A stretch of 64,000 nucleotides of DNA from contig JAKOVQ010000014.1 of assembly GCA_029781975.1 (NCBI GenBank), forward strand, positions 124,001-188,000. Direction: 5' to 3'. Shown here piece by piece: positions 56,626-64,000 of the stretch (within the stretch, counting starts at the first letter, position 1; each line of letters begins with the position of its first letter). A program made the position numbers and the translations under genes. The notes beneath the pieces were generated by a model, which saw nothing but the letters and a program-made list of their open reading frames with translations, was not told the DNA's origin and did no database searches. Origin of the DNA: Acidobacteriota bacterium (GTDB lineage Bacteria; Acidobacteriota; Thermoanaerobaculia; UBA5066).

Positions 56626-57804
56626 GTGCCGCGCCTCCGCTTCCTGACCGCCGGGGAGTCCCACGGCCCCCTCCTGACCGCCCTCCTCGAGGGCCTCCCG
56701 GCCGGCCTGAGGGTCGACCCGGCCCGGGTCGACGCCGAGCTGGCACGGCGCCAGCACGGGTACGGCCGAGGGGGCCGGATGAAGATCGAGAAGGACTCGG
56801 TCCGGTTCACCGGAGGGCTGCGGGGCGGGGAGACGCTCGGGGGTCCGGTCTCCCTGACGATCGAGAACCGCGACCACGCCGTCTGGACGGCCGTCATGGA
56901 CCCCATCGCGGTCGACCCCGAGGCCGCCGCCCGCAGGAGGCTCTCGTCCCCGCGCCCGGGCCACGCCGACCTGGCGGGCGGGCTGAAGTACGGCCGCCGG
57001 GACCTGCGCGACGTCCTCGAGCGGGCGAGCGCCCGCGAGACGGCCGCGCGGGTCGCGGCCGGGGCGGTCTGCCGCGAGCTCCTCCGCGCGGTCGGCGTCG
57101 AGCTGGCGAGCGGGGTCCTCTCCGTCGGCCCGGTCGCCGCCGCCGAGCCGCAGGAGGGATGGACGTTCGCCGCCCTCGCGCGGGTCGACGACGCCTCCCC
57201 GTTCCGGGCCGTCGACCGCTCGCTCGAGCCGGCGATGGTCGCCGCCGTCGACGAGGCGGCGAAGGCGGGCGACACGCTGGGGGGGACGGTCCTCGTGGCC
57301 GCCACGGGCGTGCCCGCGGGCCTCGGCTCCCACGTCTCGTGGGACCGGAAGCTCGACGGACGGCTCGGGCAGGCGATGCTCTCGATCCCCTCGGTCAAGG
57401 CGGTCTCCATCGGCTCGGGCCTCGCCGTCGCGAGCCTCCCGGGCTCCCGCGCGCACGACCCGATCGAATGGACGGCAGGCCGCGGGTTCTCGCGCCCGAC
57501 CAACCGCGCCGGGGGGCTCGAGGGGGGGATCACGAACGGCGAGGACGTCGCCGTCACCCTCTTCGTCAAGCCGATCGCGACGCTCCGCGCGGGGCTGCCG
57601 TCGGTCGACCTCGACACGAAGGAGCCCCACCGCGCCCAGTACGAGCGGTCCGACGTCACCGCCGTCCCCGCCGCCGGCGTCATCGGCGAGGCGATGCTCG
57701 CCTTCGTCCTCGCCGATGCCCTCCTCGAGAAGACGGGAGGGGACTCCCTCGCCGAGGTCCGCCGGAACCTCGCGGCGTTCCTCGCCGCCCAGGAGGAGCT
57801 GTGA
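56626..57804 (+). CDS. aroC: Chorismate synthase
   Basis: The product has 392 residues. It converts EPSP to chorismate with reduced flavin, the last step of the shikimate pathway. Signatures are GESHGPLLTALLEGLPAG, RRQHGYGRGGRM, and the conserved SRPGHAD-like SSPRPGHADL; the second half carries GGITNGEDV. The GTG at 56626 immediately precedes the conserved RLRFLTAGESHG. The gene ends in GTGA shared with the aminotransferase. Confidence 0.96.
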   Translation: MPRLRFLTAGESHGPLLTALLEGLPAGLRVDPARVDAELARRQHGYGRGGRMKIEKDSVRFTGGLRGGETLGGPVSLTIENRDHAVWTAVMDPIAVDPEAAARRRLSSPRPGHADLAGGLKYGRRDLRDVLERASARETAARVAAGAVCRELLRAVGVELASGVLSVGPVAAAEPQEGWTFAALARVDDASPFRAVDRSLEPAMVAAVDEAAKAGDTLGGTVLVAATGVPAGLGSHVSWDRKLDGRLGQAMLSIPSVKAVSIGSGLAVASLPGSRAHDPIEWTAGRGFSRPTNRAGGLEGGITNGEDVAVTLFVKPIATLRAGLPSVDLDTKEPHRAQYERSDVTAVPAAGVIGEAMLAFVLADALLEKTGGDSLAEVRRNLAAFLAAQEEL

Positions 57805-58985
57805 CCCTGCCCGAACCCGGCCTCCCCCCGGACCTCGACGATCGCGCCGTCCGCGACCGCGAGTTCCCCTCGCGGCTCCGCTCGATCCAGATGAACCACG
57901 CGGCGGTCGCCCCGCTCCCGGCGCGTTCCCTCGCCGCCCTGGAGGAGTGGGGGCGCGAGGCGTCGGAGCTCGGGCCCCTCGCCTTCGGGGCGGCGCTCCG
58001 GAGGGTCGCGGCGCTCCGCGAGGCGGGGGCGCGCCTCCTCGGGGCCGGGCCGGCCGTCGGGGGAGCCTCGTCGATCTCGATCGTCCCCAACACCACGTCG
58101 GGCCTCTCCCTCGTCGCCTCCGGGCTCGACTGGCGCCCCGGGGACGTCGTCGTGACGACCGCCACCGAGTTCCCCGCGAACCTCGCCCCCTGGCTCGACC
58201 TCGCCCGCCTCGGCGTGGAGGTGCGGCGGGTCCCGACGCGAGACGGCGCCTACACGGCGGACGACGTGATCGCCGCGTGCGACGGGAGGACGCGCCTCGT
58301 CTCGCTCTCGATGGTGGCCTTCCACACCGGCTTCGTGGCGCCGGCGGCCGAGGTCGGCGCCTTCTGCCGCTCCCGCGGGATCGTCTTCGGCTTGGACGCC
58401 ATCCAGGCCGCGGGCGCGATCCCGGTCGACGTCGAGGCGGCCTCCGCCGACTTCCTCTCGGCCGACGGCCACAAGTGGATGCTCGGCCCGGAGGGGTGCG
58501 GGCTCTTCTTCACGACGCCGTCGTTCCGCGCGCGCCTCCGGGCGCCGTCCGGGTGGCTCAACCTGAGGCGGGCGAGCCCCACGGCCTACGAGCTGGGCGA
58601 GAGGCCCGAGTACGTGGAGGACGCCGCGAAGTTCGAGGTGGGAGCGCTCCCCATGCCCGGGGTCGCGGCTCTCCACGCGTCGATCGAGCTCCTCCTCGCG
58701 CTCGGCGTCGAGGCCGTCGGCGCGCGGATCCGCAGGGTCGTCCGCGTCCTCTCCGACGGCCTCCCCCGCCTCGGCTGGGAGCCGGTCCTCTTCGACGGCC
58801 GGGTCCGGTCGGGGATCCTCGCCTCGCGCCCCCCGTCCGGCACGGAGCCGCGCCGCGTCGTGAAGGAGCTGGAGTCCGCGGGAGTCGCGGCGTCGGCGCG
58901 CGCCGGGCTCCTCCGCCTCTCGCCCCACGCGGGGAACGACGAGGAGGAGGCCGAGCGGGTCCTCCACCTCCTCGCGCGGGCCTGA
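57801..58985 (+). CDS. Class V aminotransferase family PLP enzyme
   Basis: The product has 394 residues. It is a fold-type I enzyme with VPNTTSGLSLVASGL for cofactor phosphate contacts, GLDAIQAAGAIPVDV, and the Schiff-base lysine in SADGHKWMLGPEGCG. The subgroup resembles cysteine desulfurase or isopenicillin-epimerase-like enzymes, with no certain substrate. The GTG start lies in the aroC stop after AGGAGGAG, so it is co-translated with aroC; an aromatic-pathway role is possible but unproven. Confidence 0.85.
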   Translation: MTLPEPGLPPDLDDRAVRDREFPSRLRSIQMNHAAVAPLPARSLAALEEWGREASELGPLAFGAALRRVAALREAGARLLGAGPAVGGASSISIVPNTTSGLSLVASGLDWRPGDVVVTTATEFPANLAPWLDLARLGVEVRRVPTRDGAYTADDVIAACDGRTRLVSLSMVAFHTGFVAPAAEVGAFCRSRGIVFGLDAIQAAGAIPVDVEAASADFLSADGHKWMLGPEGCGLFFTTPSFRARLRAPSGWLNLRRASPTAYELGERPEYVEDAAKFEVGALPMPGVAALHASIELLLALGVEAVGARIRRVVRVLSDGLPRLGWEPVLFDGRVRSGILASRPPSGTEPRRVVKELESAGVAASARAGLLRLSPHAGNDEEEAERVLHLLARA

Positions 58986-59957
58986 TCAGCGGAGGCGAGG
59001 CGGCAGGTCGAGATCGGCCGGTGGCTTCGGCCGCGACCGGAGCTCCGCGGCGGTGATCCAGTCGGCGTCGAGGATCGAGATCCGGGGGTCCTCCGGGACG
59101 AAACGGCCGTTCTCGAGCTTCCTCACCTCGTAGTGGAGGAGCGGCGCCTGCACCCACCCGCTGGAGCCGACGAGGGCGACGGGGGCGCCGCGCCTGACGC
59201 TCTGGCCGCGGCGGACGAGGACCTTGTCGAGGTGGCCGTAGACGGTCCTCGTCCGCTCCCCGTGGGCCAGGACCAGGATCGTCCCGAGCGCGCGCCAGGC
59301 TCCCCCGGCCCCGTCGGGCGCCGGCCCCGCGAAGACGACGGTCCCGTCCGCCGGGGCGCGGACGTTCGTCCCCCGCACCGCGGCCACCGCGAGGCCGGGG
59401 AAGAACTCGGGGCGGTGCGTGAGCGGGGAGATCCGGGGTCCGAAGGCGGCGACGGGGACGGCCTGCGACGGCTCCACCGGGGAGAGCGAGGGGATCCGCT
59501 CCGGATCGGGGACCCTGGCCAGCGCGACGCGGCGCCGGAGCGCCTCGAGGAGCCGCAGGCGGCGCGCGAGACGGCTCACCTCGAGCTCGAGGTCCACCGG
59601 CGTCCGGATCTCGCCGGACGAGCTCCTGACGGGGAAGCCGTCCGGCAGGTCGAGCCCGATGACGAGCGCGACCCTTCCCAGGAACAGCGCGTCCGCCCTC
59701 AGCCGCCTCTCGAGCTGCGCCTGCCGGCGCTGCACCGACGCGAAGGCCTCGAGGCCGCGCGCCGTCGCCTGGCGGAGCGTCAGCCGCTCCGCCGAGCGGA
59801 CGACGTACGAGACGAGGTCGGGCGCTCCCGCCAGCCCGACGACCACGACCGTCCCGGCGGCGAGGAGGAGGGCGGCGAGGAGCGCGCCGGCCCGTCCCTC
59901 GATCGTGACCGCGCTCGGGGCGCGCTTCGGGTCCGAGGGCTGGATCCGGACCTGCAT
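58986..59957 (-). CDS. M23/LytM-like protein with degenerate zinc site
   Basis: The product has 323 residues. An N-terminal membrane helix (about 27-48) leads to a coiled-coil stretch (about 62-145) and a LytM-type domain (about 170-300) with APADGTVVFAG, YGHLDKVLVRRGQSV and LLHYEVRK. The usual HPGVD zinc motif is replaced by FPGLA at about 187-191, and the HxH is reduced to LLH. It is therefore probably an inactive LytM regulator of amidases, in the style of EnvC/NlpD, not a hydrolase. Its ATG overlaps the ligase stop by one base. Confidence 0.85.
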   Translation of the reverse strand: MQVRIQPSDPKRAPSAVTIEGRAGALLAALLLAAGTVVVVGLAGAPDLVSYVVRSAERLTLRQATARGLEAFASVQRRQAQLERRLRADALFLGRVALVIGLDLPDGFPVRSSSGEIRTPVDLELEVSRLARRLRLLEALRRRVALARVPDPERIPSLSPVEPSQAVPVAAFGPRISPLTHRPEFFPGLAVAAVRGTNVRAPADGTVVFAGPAPDGAGGAWRALGTILVLAHGERTRTVYGHLDKVLVRRGQSVRRGAPVALVGSSGWVQAPLLHYEVRKLENGRFVPEDPRISILDADWITAAELRSRPKPPADLDLPPRLR

Positions 59958-61942
59958 CAGCCGGGCCCTCGCGGCGAGAGGACCGGCGCGACCCCCACCT
60001 CGAGGCCGAGGCTGCGCCGGTCCCGCCTCTCGAAGGGCCTGAAGGTCGCGGCGGGGACGAGCCTCAGGACGCCGGGACCGTCGACCGGAAGGGTCAGGAC
60101 TCGCCAGCGGTCCGCGGCGAGGAGGACCTTCCCGCGGAACCGGTCGTTCCAGTAGACGTCGACGGAGAGCCTCTCCCCGTCGGGCCGCGCGTTCCTCACG
60201 GCGAGCGAGGCGACGGAGGGCCCGTCCGGCCCGTCGAGGCGGAACGCCGCCGCCGAGGCGGTCCATCGGAACGGCCTCCCGTCGGGCTCGCGCTCCACCG
60301 GGAAGACCCCGGCGGAGGGCGCGTGCGCGAAGGCCGCGCCGGGGCCCCAGGTGTCGATCGCCTGCGACACGATCCCCCCGGCGAGGAGGACGCTCGACGC
60401 GGCGACCGCCACCGGCAGCACCGCTCCGACGAGGCGGGCCGCGGTGTCGTCGTCGGGGAACGGGAGGCGCGCGGCCAGGAGCGCCGCGAGGACGGCGATC
60501 TCCGGGTAGACGAGGTGGGAGCCGAAGAGGAGGACCACGAGGAGGCCGACGAGCGACGCCGCCGCCCCCGCGCTCCGGAGGGCCTCCTCCGTCCGGGCCT
60601 CCCGGAACGCCAGGGCCCGGCCGAGCGCGGGGAGGAGGAGGCCGAGAAGGACGGCGAGGAGGAGACCCCCCGAGAGCCCCATCTCGGACAGGACGCCGAG
60701 GTAGAGCGACGGGGGGTGGTCCGAGGGCGCGACCTTGCCGAGGGAGGCCGCCACGTCGGGGACCCGCACCCGGAACGTCCCGAGGCCGCATCCGGCGATG
60801 GGGCTCTGCCGGAAGAGGACGAACGCCGACTCGTAGAGGACGAGCCTGTCCGCCGCGGACTCCGGCGAGGTCCCCGCTGGCTCGAACGAGGCCTCGAGGC
60901 GCGCCAGGAGCGAGGCGTGCCCCCGCGGAGCGGGCCAGGCGAGGAGGGCCGCGAAGACGAGCGCCGCCAGGATCGCCAGCGTCCCGACCGTCGAGACGAC
61001 GCGCCGTCTGAGCCCCGGCCGGTCGCCGGCGGCGAGCCGCGTCAGCGCCCAGAGGACGAAGAGGAGGCCGGAGGCGAGCGTGCCGATGAACCCGGCGCGC
61101 GAGCCCGCGTCGGCGACCAGGACGAGGAGCGAGCCGGCCCCCAGGCCGGCGGCCAGCCGGAGCGGGACGGGCCCCGCGGCCGCGCGCGCCAGGAGCGGCG
61201 CGAAGAGGAGAGCGGCGGCCACGCCCGCCGCCGACGGGTCGGTGAAGGTCGACTGGGCCCGTCCCGCCAGGCTCCACCTCTCGGCGCGGAGGAACGGGAC
61301 GACCCCCGCCCGCTGCGCGAGCGCCACGCCGCCCGCCACCACGCCGACGGCCACGAGGGAGACGTCGAGGAGGCGGCGCCCCCGGGCGTCCCGCTCGGTC
61401 CTCAGGGCCAGCGCGTGGAAGCCGACCGCGAGGAGGATCGCCGCGAGGACGGACGCCGTCCCCGCCACGGCGTCTGCCGCCCCGAGGCCGCTCTCGGAGA
61501 GGACCCGGGGAGGCGGGACGCCTCGGAGGAGGAGGTAGGAGCTCCGGGCCCAGATCCAGGCCGCGGTGGCCGAGAGGCCCGCGGCCGCCGCGCCCGCGCG
61601 GAGGACCGGCGTCAGCCCGCGCCGTCCGCGGCCGTCGAGGTCGTAGAGCGCGCGGACCGCGCTCCCCGCGAGGAACGCCGCGAGCGGGACGGGGGCGACG
61701 ACCGCCGGCTCCCGCGCGCCGAACGCGAGCGAGGAGGCGCCCGAGACCGCGAGGACGAGCGCCGCCGCGATCCACGACGCGCGCGGGGCGACGATCGCGG
61801 CGGCGAAGAGGAGGACGGCCGCCGCAGCGACCACCGTCCGGAAGAGAGGATCCCCCGGGAGGAGGAGGGCGGTCGACACGGCCGCCACCGCGACCCACCC
61901 CAGCGCGGCGAGGAGCCCGGTGACCGGCGAGGGCGGCTTCAC
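59957..61942 (-). CDS. O-antigen-ligase/polymerase-like membrane protein with C-terminal beta domain (copy 2)
   Basis: The product has 661 residues and about 13 membrane segments up to residue 540. Wzy/WaaL-like features include a long periplasmic loop (about 330-390) with YESAFVLFRQSPIAGCGLGTF. The C-terminal 110 residues (about 550-661) are a beta-rich extracytoplasmic domain with VRNARPDGERLSVDVYW. The GTG start overlaps the previous gene as GTGA. Ligases or polymerases of this type join surface polysaccharides; the acceptor is unknown. Confidence 0.75.
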   Translation of the reverse strand: MKPPSPVTGLLAALGWVAVAAVSTALLLPGDPLFRTVVAAAAVLLFAAAIVAPRASWIAAALVLAVSGASSLAFGAREPAVVAPVPLAAFLAGSAVRALYDLDGRGRRGLTPVLRAGAAAAGLSATAAWIWARSSYLLLRGVPPPRVLSESGLGAADAVAGTASVLAAILLAVGFHALALRTERDARGRRLLDVSLVAVGVVAGGVALAQRAGVVPFLRAERWSLAGRAQSTFTDPSAAGVAAALLFAPLLARAAAGPVPLRLAAGLGAGSLLVLVADAGSRAGFIGTLASGLLFVLWALTRLAAGDRPGLRRRVVSTVGTLAILAALVFAALLAWPAPRGHASLLARLEASFEPAGTSPESAADRLVLYESAFVLFRQSPIAGCGLGTFRVRVPDVAASLGKVAPSDHPPSLYLGVLSEMGLSGGLLLAVLLGLLLPALGRALAFREARTEEALRSAGAAASLVGLLVVLLFGSHLVYPEIAVLAALLAARLPFPDDDTAARLVGAVLPVAVAASSVLLAGGIVSQAIDTWGPGAAFAHAPSAGVFPVEREPDGRPFRWTASAAAFRLDGPDGPSVASLAVRNARPDGERLSVDVYWNDRFRGKVLLAADRWRVLTLPVDGPGVLRLVPAATFRPFERRDRRSLGLEVGVAPVLSPRGPG

Positions 61943-63885
61943 GACGCCTCCAGGAGCTGGACGGAGAGGACGCGGGAGTCGCTCCTCCACGTCAGCTCCC
62001 GAGGGACGAAGGTCGGGGCGAACCGGAAGCGGACGGCCGGATCGCCCGGCGCGAGGCCCGTCACGACGTAGCGGCGCGTCTCGCCCGCCCTCAGCGTGAA
62101 GCGTCCGCCGGACCGCCCCTCGACGTCGATCGCGACGACGACCGGGCGGCCGTCGGGGCGGGCGTTCCGGAGGACCGCCTCGACGGCGCGCCCCCCCGCG
62201 GGGACCTTCCGGAACGCCGTCCGGCCGAGCCAGCGGAAGGGGGGCTGCCCGCCCCTCTGCTCGGCGGGGTAGGCGCCCATCCAGGGCCCCGCCCGGAAGG
62301 CGTCGTCCGCGTTCGCCGTCGGGAGGACGGCGAGGAAGGCGCCGAGGACCCCCGCGGCCACGAGGACCGGGCGGATCCGCCGCGGCGGCCTCACGGCGTC
62401 GTCCACGGAGGCCGCCTCCGGCGCCTCGGCCGGACGGGGGAGGCGGGCGGCGGCGAGCGCCGCCACGAGCGCCACCTCCGGGAACCTCAGGTGCGAGCCG
62501 GTCATCGACGCGACGGCCAGGCCCAGGAGCGCGGCCCCGGCCGCGCGCGCGAGCGGCGGGGCGCCTCCGGCCCCGCAGGCGGCGTCGATCGACGACACGA
62601 GGAGCGGGACCACGGCCGCCAGCGCGAGGGCGAGCGCCGGGAGGCCGCACTCGGCGGCCACGTCGAGGAGGGCGTTGGTCGCGTTGTCGGTCACCGTGAT
62701 GGGGCCGCTCCTGCGCGCGTGACGGACCGGGAACTCGAACGGGAACCCTCCGAGGCCGCAGCCCGAGACCGGCTCCTCCCCGATCGTCGCGACCGCCTCG
62801 CGCCAGAAGAGGGTCCGCTGGGTCGCGAAGTCCGCGAAGGACGAGGACGACAGCGTCGCGCCGACCCGGGCGACGAGCCCCCCGCGCGCGGTCGAGCCCC
62901 CCCGCGGCGCCCCGGCGACGAGAGCCGCGACCACGGCCGCTCCGATCGCGCCGGCGACCGCCGCGGTCCGCCGGGCACGCGCCCCGCTGCGGGCGAGACC
63001 CACGACCACCGCCGCGCCGGCCACGAGGAGGAGGAGGAGCCCGCTCCTCGAGCCGGACGCTTCCTGGACGGCGAGGGTCCCGGCGAGGGCGAGGCCGCAG
63101 AGGGCCCGCGGCGCGGCCGGCCCCGGGACCGCCGCGAGCGCGGCGAAGAGCGGCGCGGCGAGGGCGGAGGCGATCCCGAGCGCGTTCGGGTCGGTCAGCG
63201 TCCCGGACTCGCGGCCGAGCGCGATCCAGCGGGGCGCCGTCAGCGGGAGGTGCGCCGCCGGCGCGGCCAGGGCGAGGGCGGCCGCGGCGGCCCAGCCCAC
63301 GGCGAGCGCCGGGACGAGCCGGTCCCGCGACGGCCCTCCGTCGCGGCCCCCGGGGGCGAACGCGGCCACCGCCAGGAAGAGGAGGACGAGGACGGCGAGC
63401 GACACCGCGGCCTCGCGGACCCGGTCGCCCGCGGACATCCCGAGGAGGTTCACCGGGTGGGGCGAGACCCCGCCGCGGAGGAGGAAGAAGAGGGTCTCGC
63501 CGCGGATCGCCGAGGCGACGGCCGACGCGGCGGCGACGGCGAGGAAGGCGCCGCCCCAGCGCCGGACGGGGCCGGGCAGGTCGAGCGCCTCTCCCGCGCG
63601 GGCGCGCCCCGCGAGGATGCCGAGGACGGCCGGTAGGGCGACCGCCGGCAGGAGCGGAGCGGCGGAGAGGTCGCCCCAGAGGCGCGGCAGGCCCGGCAGG
63701 AGCGGCGTGGCGGCGAGGAGGACGGCGGAGGCCGCGACGGGGCTCGCGGCGCCGCCCGCCAGGGCCGCCGCCGAAAGGACGAGGGCGAGGAGGCGCGTCG
63801 CGAGCGCCGCCTCCGCCGGGAAGACGAGCAGGAGGAGCGCGGCGGCCGCACCCCCTCCGAGGAGGAAGGGGGCCGCCCGCCTCAG
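61939..63885 (-). CDS. O-antigen-ligase/polymerase-like membrane protein with C-terminal beta domain (copy 1), apparent CTG start
   Basis: The product has 648 residues and about 12-13 membrane segments, and is a clear paralogue of the following gene: TLFWREAVATIGEEPVSGCGLGGF and SHLRFPEVALVAALAAARLP align with it, and the tail also has VLRNARPDG. No ATG, GTG or TTG occurs near the first helix. AGGAGG lies seven bases before a CTG that overlaps the carB stop as CTGA, so CTG at 63883-63885 is the proposed start. A GTG at 63984 deep inside carB is the only alternative. Confidence 0.75.
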   Translation of the reverse strand: MRRAAPFLLGGGAAAALLLLVFPAEAALATRLLALVLSAAALAGGAASPVAASAVLLAATPLLPGLPRLWGDLSAAPLLPAVALPAVLGILAGRARAGEALDLPGPVRRWGGAFLAVAAASAVASAIRGETLFFLLRGGVSPHPVNLLGMSAGDRVREAAVSLAVLVLLFLAVAAFAPGGRDGGPSRDRLVPALAVGWAAAAALALAAPAAHLPLTAPRWIALGRESGTLTDPNALGIASALAAPLFAALAAVPGPAAPRALCGLALAGTLAVQEASGSRSGLLLLLVAGAAVVVGLARSGARARRTAAVAGAIGAAVVAALVAGAPRGGSTARGGLVARVGATLSSSSFADFATQRTLFWREAVATIGEEPVSGCGLGGFPFEFPVRHARRSGPITVTDNATNALLDVAAECGLPALALALAAVVPLLVSSIDAACGAGGAPPLARAAGAALLGLAVASMTGSHLRFPEVALVAALAAARLPRPAEAPEAASVDDAVRPPRRIRPVLVAAGVLGAFLAVLPTANADDAFRAGPWMGAYPAEQRGGQPPFRWLGRTAFRKVPAGGRAVEAVLRNARPDGRPVVVAIDVEGRSGGRFTLRAGETRRYVVTGLAPGDPAVRFRFAPTFVPRELTWRSDSRVLSVQLLEAS

Positions 63886-64000
63886 GGCGTCGCCTCCTGG
63901 AGCGGGCTGACCCGCACCGGGCCGTTTCCGCGGGCGCGGATCGCCTCCACGGCCGCCGACGCCGCCGAGAGGGTCGTCAGGCACGGGATGTCCCGGTCCA
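63882..64000 (-). CDS. carB: C-terminal fragment of carbamoyl-phosphate synthase large subunit
   Basis: About 38 residues are visible before the TGA at 63882-63884: DRDIPCLTTLSAASAAVEAI and onward to PLQEATP. This matches the end of the allosteric domain of CarB (the IPY-TTLAAA-AAVEAI pattern). The rest lies beyond the window. It supplies carbamoyl phosphate for arginine and pyrimidines, and is translationally linked to the following membrane gene by the CTGA overlap. Confidence 0.8.
   Translation of the reverse strand, partial: DRDIPCLTTLSAASAAVEAIRARGNGPVRVSPLQEATP

Overview
The window is 64 kb of very GC-rich bacterial chromosome, densely packed and without phage, IS or CRISPR content. 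The gene set suggests a Gram-negative-type member of the Acidobacteriota or a relative: a eukaryotic-like kinase tail with TolB-type repeats, NHL/DUF11 secreted proteins, an OprO/P porin, an NtrC regulator, MglA and PilZ proteins, LytM, and many GTG/TTG starts. This assignment is inference, because no rRNA or marker phylogeny is available here.

Layout. 1-16 kb: a kinase C-terminus (cut by the window edge), a cNMP-binding DUF1003 membrane protein, a 1,894-residue secreted NHL/Ig/DUF11 protein, beta-carbonic anhydrase, a membrane protein next to a DUF2252 protein, tRNA-Thr(CGU) with a good promoter, a small HEVLH protein, an ECF sigma/anti-sigma pair, and a LysE exporter. 16-26 kb: an acetate-activation block with acuB-acuC and a GNAT/acyl-CoA-synthetase acetyltransferase, then acs, a cNMP/CBS/DUF294 protein and a DnaQ-type exonuclease. 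The acetylation and deacetylation enzymes probably set the activity of Acs. 26-31 kb: an OprO/P porin with a symmetric promoter region, and an NtrB/NtrC-like pair. 31-39 kb: a MoxR-type AAA ATPase and a VWA protein separated by a membrane glycosyltransferase-like gene, then an MglA GTPase fused to a long coiled coil and, facing it, two PilZ genes. 39-43 kb: phoH-ybeY-corC-era. 43-46 kb: an M28 peptidase and a spermidine-synthase-like membrane protein.

46-54.5 kb (minus strand): a complete but rearranged Kdp potassium locus. It runs kinase, kdpE, three single-helix miniproteins (one is kdpF), kdpA, kdpB, kdpC and a kinase-less KdpD sensor. 54.5-59 kb: a GDT1-like protein, a membrane-anchored HAMP-RelA/SpoT synthetase (the most unusual gene here) with a candidate sigma-54 promoter, aroC, and a class V aminotransferase. 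59-64 kb: carB (partial), then two tandem O-antigen-ligase-like proteins and a degenerate LytM protein, all on the minus strand with overlapping ends.

Expression themes recur. At least ten genes have a TA-rich -10-like box only 6-7 nt before the start codon and no Shine-Dalgarno sequence, which indicates leaderless transcripts. Many downstream cistrons start inside the upstream stop codon (NTGA). At least two genes appear to use non-canonical start codons (phoH with ATC, the first ligase with CTG). Terminator-like perfect hairpins separate convergent genes at about 15.67, 21.57 and 46.4 kb.
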